Shown here piece after piece: positions 22,931 to 33,854 of a DNA stretch of 64,000 nt. Source of the stretch: Diphasiastrum complanatum. Lineage: Eukaryota > Streptophyta > Lycopodiopsida > Lycopodiales > Lycopodiaceae. Both the position numbers and the translations under genes were made by a program. Positions within the stretch are counted from its first letter, which is position 1. Each line of letters opens with the position of its first letter. The notes beneath the pieces were generated by a model. It had not been told where the DNA came from and did not search any database. It saw only the letters and a list, made by a program, of their open reading frames with translations. The DNA is taken from NCBI GenBank assembly GCA_029204225.1, contig CM055093.1, positions 25,535,542-25,599,541 of the forward strand. Direction: 5' to 3'.

Positions 22931-23559
22931 AATGGATCTAGAATTGCCTCCTCCTTGATCTCGACTTCACAAGTTATATAAGATTCACCTAACCTGAACC
23001 AAAAGGAATCATATGCACATAAATGCCTCTTTAAATCATTCCTACAAGATCAGCTTGAATCATCATGGAATAATCAATCCAAACTATCTCACAAATCAAG
23101 CAAAAATTGCTCATGACAAGGCATAATAAAGTGAAAAGGCCAAAGTGTAAAACCATTTACAGCTTTGCCTATGGTACTTCCATGGTCACCAACATCAAAT
23201 AATTTTGCATTAGGTACTGATGCTTCTAACATGGAAACTATCCAATTATTTGATCCTGCTCATTTAAAACGACATGTCTTTGTAGGGTCATTAGAATGCA
23301 TAGTTGCAATTGCAACTTTTGGACTTTATTTCACAATTCAACCTTCTCGCCCTCTAAAATCATCTTGTTTATTTCACCAATTTGTAATGCCATAAAAATA
23401 AAATAGATATTACTGATCAAATTGAGAATAATAGCTTTTTACAAATTTGTTAAACCAAACTAATAAAGTTATTAAAAACAGGCTTTTTAAATCGATGTAA
23501 AAAAAACATTCGTACCAATTTTAAAAATGTTCTTGTAATTTCAAAAAATGTAATATTTG
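22931..23559. other. No recognised gene
   Basis: AT-rich sequence. A 76-codon open frame on the plus strand (23165-23395) has no recognisable motif and I would not call it a gene. Confidence 0.5.
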
Positions 23560-24340
23560 TATCTTATCAATCAAAGATTTTTCATATAACTTTGCCAAAG
23601 AAATCATTTGACCACTTAACCTCCTTGATATCATCTATCATAAAAAAATTGTATTTTTTATAAATATATTTCAAAGGTTATAAGGGAAAAATTGAAATTA
23701 TTTGCACAAACCTTTTTTGATTTTGGAGCTTGACAAGACGAAACTAGATTTTTTACTTTTGGCAATGCAGGACTTGAAGCTTTTTGACAATATAGATAAC
23801 AAAATATGTATTACACATTTAGATCAATTACAAAAATCAAAAGAAATTTATTACTTTTGTCTAATGCTCTTATAAGTCCAAAAAATGAAACTTACTTGGC
23901 CTGTTGATGCAACATCATCATATGTTGCACTTTCAACCACACTAGTATTAACGTTTCGTTGTGATTTGGAGGGAACATCCTATGACTGAAAGTGACACAA
24001 AATATTCATATTTGTCATATACAATAATAGCAACAAATGTTTTAATGCATATCAACATCTAACATGTGCCTCATTACAAAAACGACGGTTGGCCTTCGCC
24101 ACATGTTGATGTTTGTAAAAAATTTCACTTGACGATTGATGACCCTGTTATATTAATACATAAATAGAGATAACATAGAAAAAAATAAAATTAATTCAAT
24201 GATCAGAGTCATATTCAATAACAATTTTTCCAAATGACACTCATAAAATATAATAAATAACTAGAACTTGACTCTATACATTTGCTACTTCATTCGACTC
24301 TTTGTTTTTGTAGTTGGATTTGATTTTAGACCCTCTTGCA
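23560..24340 (-). pseudogene. Exon-like blocks of an unidentified multi-exon gene
   Basis: Several short minus-strand open blocks are bounded by plausible splice signals. Right to left: ARGSKIKSNYKNKESNEVANV (about 24337-24275); GHQSSSEIFYKHQHVAKANRRF (about 24150-24070); DVPSKSQRNVNTSVVESATY and DDVASTGQ, followed by GTAAG (23982-23893); ASSPALPKVKNLVSSCQAPK (23785-23717); and MISRRLSGQMISLAKLYEKS (23632 on). Low-complexity Ser/Lys-rich composition, with AKANRRF reminiscent of CACTA second-gene products. It may be the accessory gene of a CACTA element, but the assignment is weak. Confidence 0.35.
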
Positions 24341-24764
24341 TATATATGAAACATAAGATTTTGTATCTAATAAAACATTAAAAAAATGATCATATTGTTA
24401 TAATTTATAATAAACTAATATCAAATTAATCATTAAATGTTATAGCAATTAAATTGCAATCCAAATAGCCTTGACTAGAATCTTTCTCACATAGGTTCTC
24501 TAGTTGTTGTCCCTGACTGCATATTTTGATTCCACACTAAAAATGACATAACTTTTTAGTGGTAAGTCCAGGTTTAGCGGAGTTTGGTGCATTGGAAAAC
24601 TCTCGACAAGGCTTTACAATGATATGTCATATGAAATACTTTTGAGTTACGATTAAAAAATTATGGCAAGTTAAAAGTATTAGTGCTATAATATATTAAT
24701 AATACAAAAGACATCTTGCACAAATTCTTAAAGGGTCTTTTTGGAGCTCAAAACTCCCCTAATG

Positions 24765-24927
24765 CTGTTGAAATGTAGCAGGTGCATTTTTCAACCCAAA
24801 AGGAAGCACAAGGAAGTCATAATGACTGAATCTCATCTGAAACCAAATTTTGCACATCATTCGAATGAATTCTAATCTGATGATATCCGGTTCTGAGTTC
24901 TATTTTTGTGAAGTATTTACCTCCAGC
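24765..24927 (-). pseudogene. Ty3/gypsy reverse transcriptase scrap
   Basis: The minus strand reads GGKYFTKIELRTGYHQIRI, then, after a one-base frame change, MRFSHYDFLVLPFGLKNAPA and TFQQ. These are the classical gypsy RT motifs (KYFSKIDLRSGYHQIR and YEFLVMPFGLTNAPATFQ). The rest of RT, including YVDD, is absent. A GCTTTGATACCA string at 24949-24960, one base from the reverse of an initiator-Met primer site, lies beside it. Confidence 0.85.
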
Positions 24928-24960
24928 TTTTGATTGATGTAATCCTTAGCTTTGATACCA

Positions 24961-26163
24961 CTATAACAATCGCCAAGTAAAGATCTTCTCAAATTCTATT
25001 ACATGCAACCAAACGGTCACCAGTGGAGCAAAACCACCCAACCAATAAAAAATGGCGAGTCAATACCTCACTCCCAAGCCAAGGTGAATGAATACAAGAG
25101 AGGTTGAGATTTGGGCTTTTGAAATCAGAAAAGACAATGAAAAGATGGGCTAATTCCACTAGGATATATACTCTCCAAGAACTAGAGAATATTCTCTCTA
25201 GGATACCTCCATTCCTATCAAAAGCAATTGACCTCCTATTCTTGGATAAAAGTCTTCATACACCATGCAATAGCTCCATAGGTCCAATTGGAGTACATGG
25301 GCCCTCATAAGATTATTAATCACATTATCGGCCAAGCCCGAAATGACGGTGTAATTTTCAAGTTTCTTTACCACAATAATAATATAATGTCCTGTTTATA
25401 TGAACCAAGTCTATCCTCAAGGCCTTTGTCACTAAGGCAAGTACTCGACCCTTCGTGCCATGTTGGGCACATGTGTAGTTGTGATGATAGTTCCAAACCA
25501 TGGCATAATTTTCTCGGTTCTTTTATTATATTTGGAATTCTAGTATGTTGGTATATTCTAACTATATATGGCAAAATCCACTCTCTCTCTCATTTTTAAA
25601 AACTTGTCATTTCACTCCATATAGCTTGGAAAGTACCTTTTTTCCTACAAAATTTTGAATTGACCTACCAAATTACTTTTGTAGGTTTAGAAAACTTACA
25701 TGTCTATCTCTTATAGATGATGAGCCTACCAAATATTAAAGTTAACTTCAAGTTTTTATTTTCAGATAGATTAGTCATTATATAATTTTAGCTTAAGATT
25801 TTTACGTATGGGGGAATGGATTCCCCACTCACCTTTCCATTGGGTCATTCCAATCCTTTTAACACATTAAATAACATGTGTGATATTGTCATTGTATTTT
25901 TTTTCTCAAATTAAATGATTTTATTTAATTTCAATACGTAGTCATTTTTCTCACCACATTCCAACATAACTCATGCTAATGTTACCAGTTATTGGTTATG
26001 GTTAGTCACCCTTTGACATTAGATCTTTAAGATTAATTTTTGTTTTATTCAATGATAATATTATTTCAAAAATATTTTTTTTTGCTTAGAATGTACATAT
26101 ATTGTGGTCTATTTGATGGATTGTTAGTGTTTTGATTTTGATTGTCATGCAAATAATAATGTT
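24961..26163. other. No recognised gene
   Basis: AT-rich and without domain-bearing frames. Open frames of 68 and 103 codons at 25104-25310 and 25288-25599 show no known motif. Confidence 0.5.
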
Positions 26164-28300
26164 GTGGTCATGCTTTTTTCTATATTTCAGAGTTCTTCAA
26201 AGCTCAAAGAAAATGAAGTGAAAGAGCCAACAATACATGTTTCTGAGCTTGATCTGAACATTGATCTCATAAATATGGTTCAAAATGCATTTGAGATGAT
26301 AGACAAAGTCTCATTGGAATGTGAAAATCATATTGGTGAGGATTCATGCAATATTAATAAGGACAATGAATATGGGAATCAAGCTACAAGCGATAAGGTA
26401 GAAGAAAATGAAGATGTCGATGCCATAAAATTTTCTTCTCTAATGGAAGATGAAAAAAAAAAAATTGTTTGAAGAATGCAAAAGAAGCAAATTATTTTCT
26501 ATATTGTGTCTATATAATTTAAAAGTGGTCCATGAATGGTCGCAAACAAGTTTTGATGAGCTATTAACCTTGCTTCATGAACATTTACTCCCTGAAAGTA
26601 ATGAACTTCCATGTTCCACCTATGAGGCAAAGAAGGTGATCAAGGACATTGGTCTAGGTTACCACACTACCCATGCATGTGTGAATGATTGCATATTATA
26701 TCATGGAGAATATGAAAGTTTGAATAGTTGTCCCATTTGCAAAGAATGTCGTTGGAGAAAACCACAATTCAAAGTTTTTCAAAAAGTATTAAGGCATTTT
26801 CCCATCATACCACGTCTTCAACGATTTTACAAGTACTTATAATGTTCTTTGATTTCTATGTTTCTTATGTTGTGACCAAATATTCATATATTAAAAATGT
26901 TTGTAGAAGTTTGTATCATGCATGCAAAATACTTATCAAATTATTGTTGCAGATGTCCCATGATTTCCTTCAACATGAGGTGGCATACAAAGGGAAAACA
27001 TGATTATGGTTTGGGGCACCACCCAATAGATTTTCTTGCTTGGGAGCATATTAACTCAAAGTGGCCAGACTTTGCTACAGAGCCCCAAAATGTGCGTTTG
27101 GCATTGGCTATCGATGGATTTAATCCATTTGAAAATTTGAGTAGTCGTTGGAGCACATGGCCAATTTTGATAGTGAACTACAATTTGCCACCTTGGATTG
27201 CAACTAAACAATTCTTTGTGATGCTAAATATGCTCATTCCTGGACCAAAACAAGTGAAGCCTGAAAACATTGATGTCTATCTTGAGGTTGTAGTTATTAT
27301 AGACCGTTTAAATTAACTACAAGATATTTTTCTTATTTAATCTTTGAAACATCAAACTTTGTCTACTAGCGACTAACAATATGAAATTTTTTTTTGCAGG
27401 TTGTTATCGATGAATTACAACAACTTTGGAATGGTGTCTCTGCTTATGATGTAACAGTAGAGGATCCATCAAAAAGAAAATTCACATTGAAAGGCATTCT
27501 TTTGTGGACCATTCACGATCTTCCAGCATATGGTTTGCTTGCTAGACATTCAACAAAGGGATATGTTGGATGTCCTGAATGTGGAGTAAATTTTCCTGGA
27601 AGGTGGTCACACTCATTTGGCAAAATGGTGTATTGTGGACATAGGCGTTTCTTGCCTATGAATCATCATTTTACAAGAATGAAGAGTGCTTTTGATGGAC
27701 ACGTGGAAGACAAGCCACCTCCTGCCCAAGTAACAACTTTGCAAATCATGGAAGCTTGTGCCCCAAGAAATGAGTGATTGATGGACTCTCAAAGAAAAAA
27801 AAATGAAGATCCTGCAAAGTACACGGGATGGAAGAGCCTCAGCATCTTCTATATATCTCTACCATATTGGAAGGTAAGTTACAAAATTTTGTGTACCAAA
27901 CTTTGTCCATTTGAATTATGAATAAGAATTCACAAATAGTTAATAGATTACTCTTTTTTGTGTAATAGGATCTTCTTATACGCAATACATTTGATGCTAT
28001 GCACGTGGAGAAGAATATTGGAGAGAACTTATTGAAGACACTATTTAGCATTGGTGACAAGGACTCTCTAAAAGTAAGGATGGACATGAAAGACATCAAC
28101 ATGGCCAAAACAACAAGGAGCCAACGATAACAAATTTTTGCTTCCAGTTGCACCCTACATGTTCACAAAGAAGAAAAGAAACGATTTTTGGATGTCTTAT
28201 CCAAGATTCAAGTACCAACTGGATATTGTGCATCATTGAAAAAACATTTACTCAATGATAGGTTGGTTGCAATGAAGTCACATAATTATCACATTTGCTA
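26164..28300 (+). pseudogene. CACTA (En/Spm) tnp2 transposase relic with introns
   Basis: The exon entered by TTTCAG at about 26190 gives a poorly conserved N-terminus (26191-26450). A homopolymer A run at 26451-26463 shifts the frame by one; then FEECKRSKLFSILCLYNLKV, YEAKKVIKDIGLGY, HACVNDC, CPICKECRW and HFPIIPRLQRF. Intron 26833-26952 (GT..AG) joins to PMISFNMRWHTKGKHDYG, PQNVRLALAIDGFNPF, WSTWPILIVNYNLPPW and ENIDVYLE. Intron 27287-27399, then VVIDELQQLW, GCPECG and HRRFLP, a stop at about 27775, LPYWK, intron 27874-27968, DAMHVEKNIGENLLK, another stop near 28127, and MKSHNYH where family members have KSHDCH. It breaks off near 28300 before DUF4218/4216. Dead because of the frameshift, stops, Asp-to-Asn change and truncation; the introns argue against origin as a cDNA copy. 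Confidence 0.87.
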
Positions 28301-28582
28301 CAACAATTGCTTCCTCTTGCAATTTGATATTCATTATCTGAGGGGGTTTTGGCCATGCAAGTTGTAATCCAACAAGTTCTGCTAATGTTTGGAATTCTTC
28401 ATGTGGTTTTAGGAGTTCTTCCTTTGGTGCTAATACTTCCTTCACCCATAAAAGATAATACCCATCTCCAATGGAACTACAATGCCATGTGCTTTTAGGA
28501 TCTTTACTCTCTAAAGTGCCACGGGCAATGACCTTCCTCTTGATGTTCAAAATGTCTATCGTTGCACCAAGTGCAATGACCT
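28278..28582 (-). pseudogene. Tnp1/En/Spm-like domain fragment
   Basis: The minus strand encodes VIALGATIDILNIKRKVIAR, GTLESKDP, then WHCSSIGDGYYLLWVKEV and LAELVGLQLAWPK. This fits the small Tnp1/En/Spm-like domain (VA-G, SxDP, LG, VxVxxV, TLxxAxGxxIxWP) found in second-gene products of plant CACTA elements. An acceptor-like TTTATAG precedes VIALG at 28583. Upstream (28900-28780), DEERVQIKRNKR and IYKEEDKIRKEV may be another exon. It runs convergently against the transposase relic and overlaps its broken 3' end. Confidence 0.6.
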
Positions 28583-29466
<884 letters not shown>

Positions 29467-29648
29467 AATACCTTCATCAATAATGTAGGATGTGCGCCTC
29501 TCCTACTTTCAAGCGTAGGACTACTACAAACAAAAAAAAAATTTGGCAGATACCTAAATTGGTACAAAATAGTTTTCAAATCAAAATACAATTAACATTT
29601 TGTAACATTTAAACACATGATGACACCCATGAATAGAGTATATATATA

Positions 29649-29650
<2 letters not shown>

Positions 29651-29689
<39 letters not shown>
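29651..29689. repeat. (GT)n microsatellite, about 39 bp
   Basis: GT run after a short TATATA stretch. Confidence 0.97.
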
Positions 29690-29691
<2 letters not shown>

Positions 29692-29800
29692 CATTTCTAC
29701 ACAAGGAATAGGCCTTTGAATAAAAACGATCTTGCACTTGAATCATAACATTGTTATGATCATTGTCTCTCGTTTGATTGGTTTTGCTTTAGGCCATATA

Positions 29801-29952
<152 letters not shown>

Positions 29953-29959
29953 TTGACAC

Positions 29960-31160
29960 TACTTAGGTGGGCCTAGGTACGTGAACCCGATACGGACTTG
30001 ATGAATCCATTCATGCCCAATTCCAATATCGTTTGGTTAGTATGACCTTTCGTCCCGTGGAGTACACTTTAAGGGCAATGCAAATGAACTAGTTTGGCAA
30101 TTTCTATTCTAACCAGTGGGTGACTTCGAGGGGAACCTGTGAGAATAGACATGACACGAAATGGGCATACTGGTAGTTTGAAGCCTCCGTTCGAAGTTGG
30201 GCCCAAAAAAGAGGTTTGAGGACAATTGGCCCATCGGGTCACTAAACTAGTTAAAATTGTCTGGATCTCCAAATCGTGGGTAGCGCTGGGTTCGTGAATC
30301 TGATATGGACTTGATGGATTCATCTAGCCCAATTCTGACATCATTTCATCAAAATAAGCTTTCAACCCAAGGAGAACGTTTTATGGGCAATGGAAATGAC
30401 CTAGTTTGGCAATTTTTCATCAAACGGTCCAGGTTCTCTAGATGGTGTCAATTTCTCGTAGTATCTATAGATTTCTCTCATCGATGTCAAATGGTCCTTT
30501 TTCCCTCAACAACATCGATTTCTCGTGTTGTTATTCCGACCAATGGGCGACGTCAAGGGGAACCTATGGGAATAGACAGGAAACCAAACGGGCATCTTGG
30601 TAGCCTGAAACCTCCGTTCGAAGTCCGGCCCAAAAAATGGGCTTCGGTGAAAATTGGCCCATCGGGTCCCTGAACTAGTCAAAATTGGCCAAATTTTTAG
30701 ACCGAGGGTGGCCCTAGGTTTGTGAACCCGATACGGACCTCATGGATCCATTCATGCCCAATTATCATATCGTTTGGTCAGTATGACCTTTCGTCCCCGA
30801 GGAGAATGCTTTATGGGCAATGGAAATGACCTAAAAATCTATGGGAATAGACAAGACATCGAACGAGCATATAGATAGTCTGAAACCTCTGTTTGAAGTT
30901 TGACTCAGAAAAGAGTTTCGGGGACAATTGGCTAGTCGGGTCCCAAAAATGTTAGAAATTTCCCAAATTTCCAAACGGGGAGTGGCCCCAAGTTCGTGCA
31001 CTCAATACGGACTTGACGGATCCATTCATGCCTAGTTTCGACATCATTTGGTCAATATGGCCTTTCGTGCCAAGGAGAATGCCTTTAGGGCAATGCAAAT
31101 GACCTGGTTTGACAATTTTTCATCAAACGGTCCATTTCTCCGAACCACATCGGTTCCTTG
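29960..31160. repeat. Diverged tandem repeat array, monomer about 0.27-0.43 kb
   Basis: Four tandem units. Anchor GTGAACCCGATACGGACTTG, with drift, occurs at about 29979, 30291, 30719 and 30992. Each is followed by CATTCATGCCCAATT, CGTTTGGT-AGTATGACCTTTCG, GGGCAATG-AAATGACCTAGTTTGG and, later, GAATAGACA and AAACCTCCGTTCGAAG. Spacing is 312, 428 and 273 bp; the long unit has about 110 extra bases (30425-30540). GC content is above the surroundings. No recognised protein or RNA gene; satellite-like or an LTR-derived array. Confidence 0.8.
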
Positions 31161-31751
31161 TGTTGTTTGGCTTGATCATGTACATATATGACCCCAATAT
31201 GAAAATGGTGTTCCACATAATGGTAGTATCAGACCAACATGAATATTTCTTTCTATCAAAGGGCTTAACCAATGCTTCTAGGTAGGGAGGAAGGGGAGAC
31301 TCAGTCAATGAATTTAAAACATTCTTGGATAAGTCAACAATACGTAAATTTGGTTGCTCATTTTCAAATCTTGTCAAAATGCGTCCAAGTCATGTTCTTT
31401 TTTTAATGGAGTAAATGTAGATGGGATAGGAAGAAGAGGAGATTCTACACAAGGTATGTGAGGTGATGTGGGATGGATAGAATCAATGTGAGGTGTCGTG
31501 GGATGTATAGAATTGATGTGAGGTGTCATGAGATAGATAGAATCCATGTGTGGTGACATCGTGGAATGAATAGAATCCATAGTAGAATCAGTGTGAGGTG
31601 TTGTGGGATGAATAGAATCCATGTGAGGTGTCGTGGGATGACTAGAATCTATGTGTGGTGATATCATGGGATGAATAGATTCCATGGAAAGATCTATGTG
31701 AGGTGTGGTGGAGTGAGTGATGTGCGGAATGGAAAGATGCATAAATTTCAC
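31123..31751 (-). other. Open frames with a peptide-coding minisatellite
   Basis: 31751-31374 encodes 125 residues, mostly a repeat of about 12 residues of the type H-P-T-T-P-H-I-D-S-I. At DNA level it is a 30-36-bp minisatellite (about 31455-31730) with GTGAGGTGTCGTGGGAT-ATAGAAT units. The overlapping frame 31377-31123 (84 codons: NLRIVDLSKNVLNSL, PPYLEALVKPFDRKKYS) looks non-repetitive and protein-like but matches nothing I know. It could be an exon of a transposon accessory gene or a chance frame. Confidence 0.45.
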
Positions 31752-31878
31752 ATCATGAGGATGTAGTAACTAGTGACATCATTATGATCATCAACAAGAT
31801 CTTTATCTAATGCCAAAGATGATCCAAAATCGATATTTCTTATCCTATTAAGATTGTCAATCGACGTGTTATAAGACA

Positions 31879-32390
31879 TTGACACCAATGTATTATTTTG
31901 CAAGAGAGAAACATTATACAAGAATTAGTTTTTTTTTTGTAAAGTTCAAAACTCTTGTGGAAAAACAACTTAATACTAGCTTGAAAGTATTAAGAAGTGA
32001 TAATGGAGGGGAGTACATCTCCAATAGGATGAAAGAGTTTTGTGAAACTAATAACATTAGGAGAGAGTTTACTTGCACATATACTCCACAACAAAATGGA
32101 GTAGCTGAGAGAAAGAATAGGACACTATGTGAGTGTGCTAAAGCTTTGAGATTAGATGTATCCCTTCCTATTTCATTTTGGGGAGAAGCTATTTTATGTG
32201 CAAACTTCCTATGCAATAGAATGACTAATGGTGCCATTAAAGTGTTACACTTTGGCCTTTTCACTTTATTATACTATTTCTCTATCTTCAACCGAATCGG
32301 AATACAAGGCACTAACATCCACAACACAGGAGATCCTATGGTTGAAGAGGCTTTTGGTGGAGTTGCAAGTCATGGAGGCCGAGTAGCTGA
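31879..32390 (+). pseudogene. Copia fragment: integrase joined to RNase H by deletion
   Basis: From about 31925 the plus strand reads integrase: KFKTLVEKQLNTSLKVLRSD, NGGEYISNRMKEFCE, TYTPQQNGVAERKNRTLCEC, SFWGEAILCANFLCNR. At about 32240-32270 it jumps, with a frame change, to RNase H: SLSSTESEYKALTSTTQEIL, WLKRLLVELQVMEA. All of RT is gone. The RNase H part matches the relic at 50.2-50.7 kb, so the two share a family. Ends near 32390. Confidence 0.85.
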
Positions 32391-33199
32391 GTAGCTGAGT
32401 TACCTGCTACGCTCCTTATCTCGATCATTCCAGACAACCCGAACATTACTGGCTAAAGATCTTACAATGACATTTGACAAGGTGGTCATTGACATCAAGG
32501 AAGAAGTTGAAGCCAAAGAGCACTATGACAAGAAGAACGAGTTTGATCAAGTTTTCTACAACAACAAAGACCAGTCGAAGAAAAAGGCTCAACCTATGAG
32601 AGAATCGACAAGGAGATCGGATTAGAACCAGCAAAAACACGAAACTCAAAAAGGCAGATCGAAAGGAAAAAACAAGCAGCAAGGCAATGACAAGAAGACA
32701 TGCGACAGATGCAAACGTGAAGACCGCACAGTGGATAAATGTTGGCTGAATTTAATGATAGAGTGCATAATTGCTACAACAATCCAAGAAACAAGAGGAT
32801 GTAGAGCAGGATGGAAAGCATGAACAGCACATCATATGTGGAGGAGCCGAAATCCTCAAAGATGGTTGAGGACCGAGCTAGCAGAAATCCTATTGCTTAT
32901 CTGTGCATTGAAATATGTGCAACATACACATCCAATATTCAAGACATAGTTTCTGACTCAGGAGCCATGTTGTACTTTGTGATGACAAGGCAGATGATCG
33001 TCGATTTTTGACAAATTGACTCCTCCAGATACATTGTTCTAGGAGATGGATCGCGACATGAGGTGAGCAGCACTGGAGTACTTTGGCTCAACACCAATGG
33101 CAGAGACAGAATATTGGATGACATCCTGTATGTGTCGGCACTATAGAAAGATCTGCTATCAGTTGCAAGAATAGCAAATGCAGGCATGCATGTGACATT
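32391..33199 (+). pseudogene. Copia gag C-terminus and protease, another family
   Basis: Plus strand, broken: a charged gag segment (DKVVIDIKEEVEAKEHYDKK, to about 32620), then a damaged zinc knuckle at about 32700 (C-D-R-C ... C with the His replaced by Arg), then IVSDSGAMLYFV (32940-32980) as the protease motif, and VLGDGSRHEV and ILYVSAL-KDLLSVARIANAG. It ends exactly at the insertion point of the 33.2-kb element, or at a prior junction there. Style is closer to relic A at 1-2212 than to the other copia elements. Confidence 0.75.
33195..33199. other. Possible target-site duplication ACATT (left)
   Basis: ACATT before the LTR; the right flank 39631-39635 is ACATC. Four of five bases match. 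Confidence 0.5.
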
Positions 33200-33854
33200 T
33201 GTGAAAAATACAGATCCTAAGTGGATCTAAACTCCAAGATCATTGGCTTGAATGCTTGCACTCCAAACTACATAAGCTAGGAATTGGCAACACATTCTAT
33301 GCTACCTAGAATGCAAAGAACTTGATCAAAAAGCATTTATCACAAATGGAAACTTCCATAAACATCAAGTGCGGCCCAAAATAGCATTATACAGTCCATA
33401 ATACATCAGCCTACCACTTTTGGAAAGCACCTAAGATCATACACAATAGCTTGAAGACAATACACACAACAATGCTCTCAATGGAGGAAGAAACAATGAC
33501 AATGATCTATTGATCTCAATGAAGCATACAAAAGGTTTCTCCAACCTGTTCTCCACGACTTCCCTACTATTTATGGATGAGGAAGATGACTCTCTCTCCT
33601 CTCTCTAGAAGGTACTTGACCCTAGATATTCCCTATATAGGAAAAATAGCTAAAAATGGCTTATATGACCAAAATACATCAAAATGGTCTCATTTTGAAG
33701 GGTATGAAGTTTGACACTTCATCATACTTAAAAAATACAGTAAATAAAAACATTGTGGCCTGGTTCACACGTGTGAAACTCCAGAACCAAAACTATTTAC
33801 AATTTTAGCCAATTTAGGCCTCAAACTAGCTAGGAAATGTTGACAATTTTCACA
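33200..33854 (-). mobile_element. 3' LTR of the 33.2-39.6 kb copia element
   Basis: 655 bp, TG..CA. One exact CACACGTGTG (33766) and a short CT-rich tract (33590-33608) homologous to the expanded microsatellite at 11442. Confidence 0.94.

Noticed and set aside
23165-23395. 76-codon open frame as a host gene
   Set aside because: No recognisable domain, no splice or neighbour support.
25288-25599. 103-codon open frame
   Set aside because: No motif, AT-rich context, and an equally long frame on the other strand.
29960-31160. rRNA or other structural RNA gene
   Set aside because: Tandem units suggested 5S or IGS arrays, but no 5S, 5.8S or tRNA-like sequence could be seen in the units.
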